A DNA stretch of 34,101 nt, taken from positions 1 through 34,101 of the forward strand of contig JAGALA010000035.1 of assembly GCA_017625935.1 (NCBI GenBank), given 5' to 3'. Shown piece after piece: positions 1 to 7,481 of the stretch. This DNA is from Clostridia bacterium. Its GTDB lineage: Bacteria > Bacillota > Clostridia > Oscillospirales > CAG-272. Every line of letters begins with the position of its first letter. Within the stretch, counting starts at the first letter, position 1. The translations under genes were made by a program, and so were the position numbers. The notes below the pieces were generated by a model. It did not search any database. It saw only the letters and a list, made by a program, of their open reading frames with translations, and was not told the DNA's origin.

Positions 1-15
1 AACAACTAATTAAAA

Positions 16-337
16 GGGGGTGACACATTAAGGCACAACCATAAACCACAAAAGGACAAAAACTGCCTATATACGGTATCGTTTGAAAAATAAGGTTGAA
101 AAGCTACGCTTTTCTGCGTTATTGTGGTTTATTATCGCCGATTTTTGCTCTACCGTACACAAGTACGCCGACGCTTAAAAATCGACGATTTCTGCTCTTA
201 ATCTGTCAACCCCCGAGTCCTTCTTGGGCATCTCATTAAGAATAAAAAGCAGAATTTCACGGTGAAATTCTGCTTTTTGTCATTGTTTAGCCGAAACCTA
301 TTGATTTTGCTGGATTCTTAATGAGCCAGCCCCTTTT
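16..337 (-). repeat. Composite MITE-like repeat, left copy
   Basis: No gene is visible in 1-348; the stretch is filled by a structured repeat whose reverse complement recurs at 33870-34101 with about five mismatches in 232 bases. It contains two units. Unit B (16-214) has imperfect terminal inverted repeats, GGGGGTGACACATTAAG at 16-32 and GGGGGTTGACAGATTAAG read in reverse at 197-214. Unit A (226-333) has ends GGGGCTGGCTCATTAAGAAT and GGGCATCTCATTAAGAAT. Eleven bases separate the units. Unit B also holds internal hairpins, such as ATCGCCGATTTTT at 135-147 against AAAAATCGACGAT at 178-190, and GAAAAG/CTTTTC near 98-114. No transposase is present, so I infer a non-autonomous element. Confidence 0.8.
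244..278. terminator. 35-nt perfect palindrome inside repeat unit A
   Basis: The arms AAAAAGCAGAATTTCAC and GTGAAATTCTGCTTTTT are separated by one base, flanked by A-run and T-run. The structure would act as an intrinsic terminator on either strand. On the minus strand it lies just downstream of the alpha-galactosidase gene. The same palindrome occurs at 33929-33963. Confidence 0.65.
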
Positions 338-348
338 ATATTGAAAAA

Positions 349-2529
349 TTATGCTAATGTAATGTGGTAAAGTCTTGACGGGTACGAGAAATGGTCGTAG
401 TCGAGCCAGAAGCCGATGTTCATAAGGGCTGAGCCGAGGTAGGTCTGCTCACTGCCGTTTATTCTGTAAAGCTTATTCGGGTTAAGACCGCGGAGCTTAA
501 GAAGCTCAGGTGCTACCGTACACTTTGATTCATAAGCGACGGTGCAAGCAAGCGCTTCATTTCCGTCCTTGGAAACAACCTGCCAAGCGCAGTAGCGGCT
601 TTCTTCGGGCGTAAACGGTGAGATAAGGCGGTAATAGTCACCAAACTGAATTAAGTCATAATACTTCTTAAATTCAGCGATTTGGCGTTTGATTTCCTGC
701 TTTTCCTCATCTGTCATCTTAGTTATATCAAGCTCTAAGCCGTACGTACCGAAATATGCAACGTTTCCGCGTGTTGTAAGCGGCGTTACTCTTGCGTTTC
801 CATGGTTTGGACAGACGGAAACGTGCGCGCCCATTGTTCTTACAGGGTACGCAAAGGACGTGCCGTATTGAATTTTCAAGCGATCAATGGCATCGGAGTT
901 ATCACTCGTCCATACCTGCGGCATATAGTAAAGCATACCGCAGTCAAAGCGTCCGCCGCCGCCTGAGCAGCTCTCAAATAAAATGTCTGGGAATGCCGCA
1001 GTCACTCTTTCAAGAAGCTCGTAAACGCCGAGCATATATCTATGATATATTTCGCCCTGTCTTTCGCTCGGAATAGCGGCGCTGTATATATCACTTAGGT
1101 GTCTGTTAAAGTCCCACTTAACGTAGGCGATATTTGCGCTCTTTAGTACCTTTTCCATTTGGTCAAAGATACAGTCACGCACCTCCTTACGTGTCATATC
1201 AAGCACGAATTGATTGCGTGATGGACTTGGGTCACGGTTTGGAATTGCAAAGCGGTAGTCGGGGTGAGCCTTAAACAGCTCGCTGTCCTCGGAAATACAC
1301 TCGGGCTCGAACCAAATACCAAACTTAAGCCCCTCGTCGTTCACTCTCTTTACAAGATTTGAAAGCGTGCCTTGGAGCTTTTTCTCATTTACGAACCAAT
1401 CACCGAGTGAGGTGTGGTCGTCATCTCTGTGGCCGAACCAGCCGTCGTCCATAACGAGCAGCTCAACGCCGATTGCGGCTGCATCCTTAGCCATTGAAAC
1501 CAATTTGTCCGCATTGAAATCAAAATACGTTGCTTCCCAGTTGTTGATAAGCACGGGGCGGCGCGCATTCTTGAATTTTCCGCGGCAAAGGTTGTTTCTT
1601 ATTGCATCGTGGTAGTTGTTTGAAAGCTTGCCGAAGCCCTCACCGCTATAAACAAGTGCAACCTCGGGTGTTTCAAAGGTATCGTTCGGGTCAAGTGTAT
1701 ATTCAAAGCCCTCGGGGTTGATGCCCGCAACAACTCTTGTTGATTCGTGCTGATCCACCTCGGCTGAAATAACGAAGTTTCCGCTATATACAAGCGCAAT
1801 TCCGTAAGCACTGCCGTAGTTTTCGGTAGCGTTTTTGTCACATACGATAACGAATGGGTTTTGCATATGACCTGAAGCACCGCGCACGCTTGCAACTGTT
1901 GATGCAAGATGTGTTATTCTTGTTCTTTCAAGCTGTCTTTCACGCATATGTGCGCCGTGGAAATGAATCATATCGAACTGACCTGATGTGAAATCGAGCG
2001 AGAGCGAAAGCGCCTTTTTAAGCTTGATTTGTGATTCGGTCTTGTTCTCGATAACTACCGCCCTTGTGATAAGGTCGTATTCAGGCAAAACGCCGTAGTA
2101 CATATGGAAATAAATATCGTACGCCTTATCCTTCAAGGTGATAACGAGTGTTTCACCCTCGTCACCGTAGAATGCGGGCAAGCCCTTGATTGCGTATTTT
2201 CCCTTAAGGATTTTGTGGCTATGATAAACAGGCTCACAACCTGTTGTGCCGTCGTGATTTACAAGCGCTAAGGACGTTAGGCGGAAGTCACCGAGTCCGA
2301 AAACGGAAAGCTCCTCGCTGGCATGGCAGTGTGAGTAACTTGTTTCGCGAATATTTGGTGAAAAAGACGCGTTCCAGCCCTTTTTCGATGACGCATAGGA
2401 AAGGTCGCTATATTCCATTTTTGCGCCGTAATACGAGTGCAAAAGGATGCCAAGCTCATTTACGTGCATTTGGTACGTTGTGTTTTTGGTGTTTAAGGTG
2501 AAAATCTTTTCATTAACTAAAATAGCCAT
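349..2529 (-). CDS. Alpha-galactosidase, GH36 family
   Basis: This 726-residue protein is predicted to hydrolyse terminal alpha-1,6-galactosides such as melibiose and raffinose-type sugars. The length matches tetrameric bacterial GH36 enzymes. Visible are the N-terminal beta-sandwich, the barrel motif with VMDDGWFG near residue 360, the nucleophile motif KWDFNRH (Asp about 473), the ESCSGGGGRFD segment near 520, and TSDNSDA (acid/base Asp about 543). There is no signal peptide, so it is probably cytoplasmic and acts on imported oligosaccharides. The start has a GAGAGGA ribosome site six bases upstream. It has its own promoter with an adjacent palindrome and lies downstream of a sugar-type binding lipoprotein. 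Function is secure; exact substrate is not. Confidence 0.95.
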   Translation of the reverse strand: MAILVNEKIFTLNTKNTTYQMHVNELGILLHSYYGAKMEYSDLSYASSKKGWNASFSPNIRETSYSHCHASEELSVFGLGDFRLTSLALVNHDGTTGCEPVYHSHKILKGKYAIKGLPAFYGDEGETLVITLKDKAYDIYFHMYYGVLPEYDLITRAVVIENKTESQIKLKKALSLSLDFTSGQFDMIHFHGAHMRERQLERTRITHLASTVASVRGASGHMQNPFVIVCDKNATENYGSAYGIALVYSGNFVISAEVDQHESTRVVAGINPEGFEYTLDPNDTFETPEVALVYSGEGFGKLSNNYHDAIRNNLCRGKFKNARRPVLINNWEATYFDFNADKLVSMAKDAAAIGVELLVMDDGWFGHRDDDHTSLGDWFVNEKKLQGTLSNLVKRVNDEGLKFGIWFEPECISEDSELFKAHPDYRFAIPNRDPSPSRNQFVLDMTRKEVRDCIFDQMEKVLKSANIAYVKWDFNRHLSDIYSAAIPSERQGEIYHRYMLGVYELLERVTAAFPDILFESCSGGGGRFDCGMLYYMPQVWTSDNSDAIDRLKIQYGTSFAYPVRTMGAHVSVCPNHGNARVTPLTTRGNVAYFGTYGLELDITKMTDEEKQEIKRQIAEFKKYYDLIQFGDYYRLISPFTPEESRYCAWQVVSKDGNEALACTVAYESKCTVAPELLKLRGLNPNKLYRINGSEQTYLGSALMNIGFWLDYDHFSYPSRLYHITLA

Positions 2530-2559
2530 AAAAAATCCTCTCTTTGGTTTTATATCATA

Positions 2560-2588
2560 AGTATATCATAGTACTCTTCTATTTGCAA
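2560..2588 (-). promoter_or_regulatory. Sigma-A promoter of the alpha-galactosidase gene
   Basis: On the minus strand TTGCAA (2583-2588) is followed after 17 bases by TATACT (2560-2565). An exact palindrome AAGGAA-TAT-TTCCTT at 2587-2601 abuts and slightly overlaps the -35 box and may be a regulator site. Confidence 0.65.
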
Positions 2589-2648
2589 GGAATATTTCCT
2601 TAATTTTCATAAGAAAGCAATGCTCTTTTTGATTTGAAAGATGGTTAA

Positions 2649-2676
2649 AAAAGACAGCACCGAGGTGCTGTCTTTT
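2649..2676 (-). terminator. Terminator after the solute-binding protein gene
   Basis: A 12-bp stem (AAAAGACAGCAC/GTGCTGTCTTTT) with a 4-base loop lies directly after the stop codon and continues into a T-run on the minus strand. Confidence 0.85.
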
Positions 2677-2681
2677 AGATA

Positions 2682-4280
2682 TTAGTCTTTGTAGTTCTTA
2701 GCGTAAGTATTCCAACCTGTCTTTGGATCGTTAAGAAGCTTATTAGCATCGTTATATGATTCAGAGTAGAGGGTTGTGAATGGTGAAGATGATGCAGTTG
2801 CACCGCTGATTGTTTCAGATTGAACGTGTGTCAAGAACTTTCCGCCGTAACCTGTTGCAATGTAACCAAGGTCGTAGATAAGGCTTGGCAATACGTAGTC
2901 CGTGAGCATTTCAAGCGCATCCTCTCTTGATGACTCGCCGTCGTCGTAGAGACGTGATTCCATTTCCTCATAGAACGCTCTCATAACGAAGTCTTGACCT
3001 GTCCATGAAAGAACGTCAAAGAAGTATTCAGACATTTCTCTGTCAAGAGTTGCCTTTGGAATGCACATTACAGTTGCCTGTGCTGCAAACGGTGTGTAGT
3101 ACTGACCTTGATCCTCATTGAGCATAGGCATTGGGAGAACCGCAACCTTAAACTTTTCAGACTGCTCAGGGAATTCAAAAATCTTTTGTACAACCTCATC
3201 GTAGAAGAGAAGCTTACCTTCTGTGAAGGATTTAAGCATTGCGCCGTAGCCGCCGTCCCAACCTACTCTTGCCCATGTTGAGGACTTGATGTTTGCAAGC
3301 TCCTTAACAAGTAAAGAAACGTTAGGGTCGTTGAGTGAAATTTGATACTTATATTGGTTTTTATCGCCCGATGACTTATCAACGGAAACCTGCTTAATTC
3401 CACTTGATTGGAAGAAGCCTGACATACCGCCTGTACCGTAGCCGTATGTATCTGTATCCTGATAACCTGTTTCGCCGTTGTCGTCAGCACCTACAAGTGC
3501 GGATTTCTTTGCGAGCATGGAAATTGTCCACTTGCCGTTTCTAACCATGTTATAAAGGTTACCGAAGGTTTGTTGCTTTTCTGAAAGTGCTTGGTTGTAG
3601 AAAACAACGTATGATGTATATTCATCAAGGTAGCTGAAGTCACCGCCAACGAAGAAGGTGTGACCGTATACAGAGTATGAGTCAACCGCTGATTGGTTGT
3701 AGTATGACTTAGTTAAGTCAATGTACTTGCTGTTTGCAAGGTCATAAACTGTGTCAGCTGCGATGAGTGACTGTGCTTCATATCCACGTGGAGTTGCAAT
3801 ATGGAACTTTGCAGCACCTGCCTCAAGACCTGTTTGAAGCTCGTTTTGCATTGAGGAGTTGCTCTTTGCACGGTGCCATACCATTGTTACGCCATAAATC
3901 GACTTAATTTGGTTTTGTCTTGCCCAAACCGCTGAGTTTACGATTGTACCAAGGTTGCCCTCTTGCAAAGGACCCTTAACGTAAAGCTCAGGCTGTGACC
4001 AAGCACCTGCTGTGTCAGAGTCCTGACCCCAACCGCCTGCAACGCAGTCAAGAGTTTGGCCGCTCCACTTTTGTGATTTGTCTGTTTTTGTGTCCACCTT
4101 TTCAACAACCGGCGGCTTGTCACCTGTTGAAGAATCGGTAGTCTCGCTTGTGTCGCCCGTATCACCGGTATCCGGTGTACCGCTGTCCGTGTTCGTATTT
4201 GTGTTTGTATCACCGCACGCAACAATGAACGGAACGAGCATTAAGACCGCAAGCAATAATGCGAAAATCTTCTTTTTCAT
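2682..4280 (-). CDS. Extracellular solute-binding lipoprotein (ABC sugar transporter type)
   Basis: This 532-residue lipoprotein probably captures a carbohydrate outside the membrane for an ABC importer. The N terminus is a lipoprotein signal, MKKKIFALLLAVLML followed by a lipobox ending at Cys22, then a Thr/Asp/Gly-rich linker to about residue 55 that would tether the domain to the membrane. The remainder resembles family-1 solute-binding proteins. A longer reading frame starts at 4304, but the ATG at 4280 is preceded by AGGAGG at the right distance and begins the signal peptide. No permease or ATPase gene is adjacent, so the transporter partners must be encoded elsewhere. The neighbouring alpha-galactosidase suggests a galactoside ligand, which is inference only. 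Confidence 0.85.
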   Translation of the reverse strand: MKKKIFALLLAVLMLVPFIVACGDTNTNTNTDSGTPDTGDTGDTSETTDSSTGDKPPVVEKVDTKTDKSQKWSGQTLDCVAGGWGQDSDTAGAWSQPELYVKGPLQEGNLGTIVNSAVWARQNQIKSIYGVTMVWHRAKSNSSMQNELQTGLEAGAAKFHIATPRGYEAQSLIAADTVYDLANSKYIDLTKSYYNQSAVDSYSVYGHTFFVGGDFSYLDEYTSYVVFYNQALSEKQQTFGNLYNMVRNGKWTISMLAKKSALVGADDNGETGYQDTDTYGYGTGGMSGFFQSSGIKQVSVDKSSGDKNQYKYQISLNDPNVSLLVKELANIKSSTWARVGWDGGYGAMLKSFTEGKLLFYDEVVQKIFEFPEQSEKFKVAVLPMPMLNEDQGQYYTPFAAQATVMCIPKATLDREMSEYFFDVLSWTGQDFVMRAFYEEMESRLYDDGESSREDALEMLTDYVLPSLIYDLGYIATGYGGKFLTHVQSETISGATASSSPFTTLYSESYNDANKLLNDPKTGWNTYAKNYKD

Positions 4281-4318
4281 TACTAACCTCCTATAAGAAT
4301 ACATAATTCGCTGATTGT

Positions 4319-4347
4319 ATTATATCACAGGTTTGCACAAAAATCAA
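4319..4347 (-). promoter_or_regulatory. Sigma-A promoter of the solute-binding protein gene
   Basis: On the minus strand TTGATT (4342-4347) is followed after 17 bases by TATAAT (4319-4324), about 40 bases before the start codon. Confidence 0.7.
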
Positions 4348-4400
4348 TATAATATATACAATTTTTTGGGCAGAATTATAAAGAATTTGTTAATTTTATA

Positions 4401-4430
4401 AAAAGAAATGCGCCCTTTTCGAGCGCATCT
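4401..4430 (-). terminator. Terminator after gdhA
   Basis: On the minus strand a hairpin with stem ATGCGC/GCGCAT, plus a G-U pair, is followed by TTTCTTTTTA. It lies about 20 bases past the gdhA stop codon. Confidence 0.65.
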
Positions 4431-4452
4431 CTTTATTATAAGATATGAAATA

Positions 4453-5802
4453 TTAAACAACACCTTGTGCAAGCATAGCATCCGCAACCTTGATAAAGCC
4501 TGCGATATTTGCGCCTGCAACGAGGTCATCGCCAAGACCGTACTTGTTTGCTGCCTTGATGGAGTTTTCGAAGATGTTCTTCATAATGCCCTTGAGCTTT
4601 TCGTCAACCTCGTCTGCGCTCCAGCTGTAACGCATTGAGTTTTGTGACATTTCAAGACCTGAAACCGCAACGCCGCCTGCGTTAACCGCTTTAGACGGAG
4701 CAACGATAACGCCGTTTGCCTTAAGGTAAGCAACTGCCTCGTTTGTTGTAGGCATATTTGAAACCTCAACGTAGTACTTAACGCCATTTGCAACGATTTG
4801 TTCAGCCTCCTTGATGCCAACCTCGTTTTGTGTTGCGCAAGGCATCAAGATGTCCGCCTTTACGCCCCAAGGCTTTTGTCCTGCAAAGAACGGAACGCCG
4901 AACTTGTCAGCATAGTCCTGAACCTTGTTACGGCAGGAAGCACGCATTTCAAGCATAAAGTTGATTTTTTCCTCTGTTGCAACGCCGTTTTCATCGTAGA
5001 TATAGCCGTCAGGACCTGAGATTGTAACAACCTTACCGCCGAGCTCATTAATCTTCTTAACCGCGCCCCAAGCAACGTTACCGAAGCCTGAAACAACGAA
5101 GGTCTTACCCTTAATTTCGTCCTTGAAATAATTGAGCATATTGTCTGTGTAGTAAACTGCGCCGTAGCCTGTTGCCTCAGGACGGATAAGTGAGCCGCCG
5201 TATGAGATGCCCTTACCTGTCAAAACGCCCGTGAACTCGTTCTTTAAGCGCTTGTACTGACCGAACATATAGCCAACCTCTCTTGCGCCAACGCCGATAT
5301 CGCCTGCGGGAACGTCAAGGTCTGCGCCGATGTGTCTATACAGCTCTGTCATAAAGCTTTGGCAGAAGCGCATAACCTCAGCATCGCTCTTGCCCTGTGG
5401 GTCAAAGTCAGAGCCGCCCTTACCGCCGCCCATTGGAAGTGAGGTCAAGCTGTTTTTGAAGGTTTGCTCGAAGCCGAGGAACTTAATTATTCCCTCGTAA
5501 ACTGATGGGTGGAAGCGAAGTCCGCCCTTGTATGGGCCTATCGCGCTGTTGAACTGAATTCTAAAGCCACGGTTTACTTGAACCTTACCGCTGTCGTCAA
5601 CCCACGGTACTCTGAACTTAATAATTCTTTCAGGCTCAACCATTCTTTCAAGAACGCCGCTTGTGATGTACTCGGGGCGCGCCTCGATAACAGGCTCGAT
5701 TGAGGAAAGAACCTCTTCTACCGTTTGGTGAAATTCGGGCTCATTTTGATTTCTCTTTACTACTCTCTCCATAAGCTCATTGAGATATTGATTTTTGAAC
5801 AT
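4453..5802 (-). CDS. gdhA: NADP-specific glutamate dehydrogenase
   Basis: This 449-residue enzyme interconverts 2-oxoglutarate plus ammonia and glutamate; the length is that of the hexameric small (NADP-type) GDHs. The substrate-binding lysine segment LPMGGGKGGSDFDPQGKSD is visible, followed by DVPAGDIGVGAREVGYMFGQYK. The Rossmann motif VVSGFGNVAWGA begins the C-terminal nucleotide domain. The reading frame is open to 5832, but the ATG at 5802 has a GGAGGAA ribosome site upstream and gives the family's usual N terminus MFKNQYLNELMERV. The gene is probably transcribed alone, with an 8+3+8 palindrome in its likely promoter. The role would be ammonia assimilation or amino-acid catabolism. Confidence 0.95.
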   Translation of the reverse strand: MFKNQYLNELMERVVKRNQNEPEFHQTVEEVLSSIEPVIEARPEYITSGVLERMVEPERIIKFRVPWVDDSGKVQVNRGFRIQFNSAIGPYKGGLRFHPSVYEGIIKFLGFEQTFKNSLTSLPMGGGKGGSDFDPQGKSDAEVMRFCQSFMTELYRHIGADLDVPAGDIGVGAREVGYMFGQYKRLKNEFTGVLTGKGISYGGSLIRPEATGYGAVYYTDNMLNYFKDEIKGKTFVVSGFGNVAWGAVKKINELGGKVVTISGPDGYIYDENGVATEEKINFMLEMRASCRNKVQDYADKFGVPFFAGQKPWGVKADILMPCATQNEVGIKEAEQIVANGVKYYVEVSNMPTTNEAVAYLKANGVIVAPSKAVNAGGVAVSGLEMSQNSMRYSWSADEVDEKLKGIMKNIFENSIKAANKYGLGDDLVAGANIAGFIKVADAMLAQGVV

Positions 5803-5843
5803 AGTTTTGTTCCTCCAAAAAATAAAATGCAATTTGATTTTTT

Positions 5844-5871
5844 ATATTAACATCTTAGATGTTAAAAGCAA
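5844..5871 (-). promoter_or_regulatory. Possible gdhA promoter with embedded palindrome
   Basis: On the minus strand TTGCTT (5866-5871) precedes TAATAT (5844-5849) with a 16-base spacer. A perfect palindrome TTAACATC-TTA-GATGTTAA (5847-5865) fills the spacer and overlaps the -10 box, as an operator would. It has no T-run, so it is not a good terminator for proS. Confidence 0.4.
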
Positions 5872-5872
5872 A

Positions 5873-7309
5873 TTAATACGCCTTGCCCCAGTAAACAAGC
5901 TTATCTGCTTCCTTACCGCAGCAAATGCACTTGCCCGTGGTGCCCTGCTCGTCAAGCGGCATACAGCGTGAGGTTACGTCTGCAAGCTCCTTGAGCTTAA
6001 GCTCACATTCAAGGTCGCCGCACCAATGTGCTCTTATATAGCCCGATTTTTCGCTTGCGGTCTTGATGAAGCTGTCAAGCTCGGTTTCGGTATATGTGCG
6101 GTTTTTTCTGTTCTCGGCTGCTTTTTCGTAAAGTCCCTTTGTAATATCGGAAAGAATCTCGGGGATTTTTGTTTCAAGCTCGTCAAGGGAAACGAAAATC
6201 TTTTCTCTATTATCGCGGCGCACCAAAACGCATTGATTGTTTTCAATGTCGCGTGGGCCGATTTCAAGACGGAGCGGAACGCCCTTCATTTCATACTCGG
6301 CATACTTCCATCCCGGTGAGTTATCTGAAATATCAATCTTTGCTCTTGCAAAGCTGTTTACTCTTTCCATAACCTCGGTTGCCTTTTCGATAACGCCCGG
6401 CTTGTGCTGAGCGCAAGGAATAACAACAACCTGGATTGGAGCAACGCTTGGCGGTAAAACAAGACCGTTATCGTCGCCGTGAGTCATAATTATCGCGCCG
6501 ATAATTCTCGTTGAAACGCCCCAAGAGGTTTGGTGGCAGTACTTCAAGGTATTGTCCTTGTCAAGATACTGAATGCCGAATGCCTTTGCAAAGCCGTCAC
6601 CGAAGTTATGGCTTGTGCCGCCCTGAAGCGCCTTGCCGTCGTGCATAAGTGCTTCAACGGTATATGTTGCGTTTGCGCCTGCAAATTTTTCCTTATCGGT
6701 TTTTCTGCCCTTCAAAACAGGGATGCCGAGGTCTTTTTCAAAGAAGTCAGCATATACGTTGAGCATTTGAAGCGTTTCGTTTTCCGCATCCTGTGCTGTT
6801 GCGTGCATTGTGTGTCCCTCTTGCCACAAAAACTCACGTGAGCGAAGGAACGGACGGGTTGTCTTTTCCCATCTTACAACGCTGCACCATTGGTTATAGA
6901 GCTTTGGTAAATCTCTATACGAGCGAATGATGTTTGCATAGTGCTCACAGAAAAGAGTTTCTGACGTTGGACGAACGCAAAGACGCTCCGTAAGTGGCTC
7001 TGTGCCGCCGTGAGTAACCCAAGCAACCTCGGGTGCAAAGCCCTCAACGTGGTCCTTTTCCTTTTGAAGCAAGGACTCGGGAATGAACATAGGCATATAA
7101 ATATTTTCAACGCCCGTTTTCTTAAATCTTGCATCCAAAAGCTTTTGGATATTTTCCCAAATTGCATATCCGTACGGACGGATAATCATACAGCCCTTAA
7201 CGCTTGAATAGTCGATTAAGTCCGCCTTTTTAACAACGTCGGTGTACCATTTTGCAAAGTCAGCGTCCATTGACGTGATTTGCTCTACCATTTTCTTATC
7301 GTTAGCCAT
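5873..7309 (-). CDS. proS: Prolyl-tRNA synthetase, archaeal/eukaryote-like type
   Basis: This 478-residue class II synthetase charges tRNA-Pro. It is the short form without the bacterial editing insertion. The sequence shows motif 1 around [14 protein letters not shown], motif 2 [20 protein letters not shown], and motif 3 around the [17 protein letters not shown] segment. The C-terminal domain contains CMPLD and CICCG cysteines and ends in WGKAY, the Tyr terminus typical of this type. The ATG at 7309 is preceded by GAGG at five bases; an ATG at 7324 would place this site inside the gene. There is no T-box leader: the promoter lies only about 30 bases upstream. Confidence 0.95.
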   Translation of the reverse strand: MANDKKMVEQITSMDADFAKWYTDVVKKADLIDYSSVKGCMIIRPYGYAIWENIQKLLDARFKKTGVENIYMPMFIPESLLQKEKDHVEGFAPEVAWVTHGGTEPLTERLCVRPTSETLFCEHYANIIRSYRDLPKLYNQWCSVVRWEKTTRPFLRSREFLWQEGHTMHATAQDAENETLQMLNVYADFFEKDLGIPVLKGRKTDKEKFAGANATYTVEALMHDGKALQGGTSHNFGDGFAKAFGIQYLDKDNTLKYCHQTSWGVSTRIIGAIIMTHGDDNGLVLPPSVAPIQVVVIPCAQHKPGVIEKATEVMERVNSFARAKIDISDNSPGWKYAEYEMKGVPLRLEIGPRDIENNQCVLVRRDNREKIFVSLDELETKIPEILSDITKGLYEKAAENRKNRTYTETELDSFIKTASEKSGYIRAHWCGDLECELKLKELADVTSRCMPLDEQGTTGKCICCGKEADKLVYWGKAY

Positions 7310-7341
7310 TTTAACCTCGCGCATAAAAAATAATATATTTC

Positions 7342-7370
7342 ATAATAGCACACCGCTTTTATAATTTCAA
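7342..7370 (-). promoter_or_regulatory. Sigma-A promoter of proS
   Basis: On the minus strand TTGAAA (7365-7370) is followed after 17 bases by TATTAT (7342-7347). The short leader leaves no room for a T-box riboswitch. Confidence 0.7.
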
Positions 7371-7421
7371 GTACTTTATCAAACTAAAGTGAAAAAAATT
7401 CAAAAAAATTTTGGTAACAGT

Positions 7422-7455
7422 AAAAAATCGCCCCCTTAATTAGAAGAGAGCGATT
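7422..7455 (-). terminator. Terminator after the clpE-like gene
   Basis: On the minus strand AATCGCTCTC pairs with GGGGGCGATT (10 bp including two G-U pairs, 10-base loop) and is followed by a T-run. It ends the CvpA-CvpA-Clp operon. Confidence 0.75.
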
Positions 7456-7481
7456 GATTTTAACTTTTTGTTTATGCTTGC

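Noticed and set aside
1..348. Transposase gene or IS at the window start
   Set aside because: The inverted-repeat units are too short and contain no open frame; only a non-autonomous element is supported.
7310..7481. T-box riboswitch before proS
   Set aside because: The leader between the -10 box and the start codon is about 30 bases; no T-box sequence or specifier stem is seen. The hairpin there is the terminator of the clpE-like gene.
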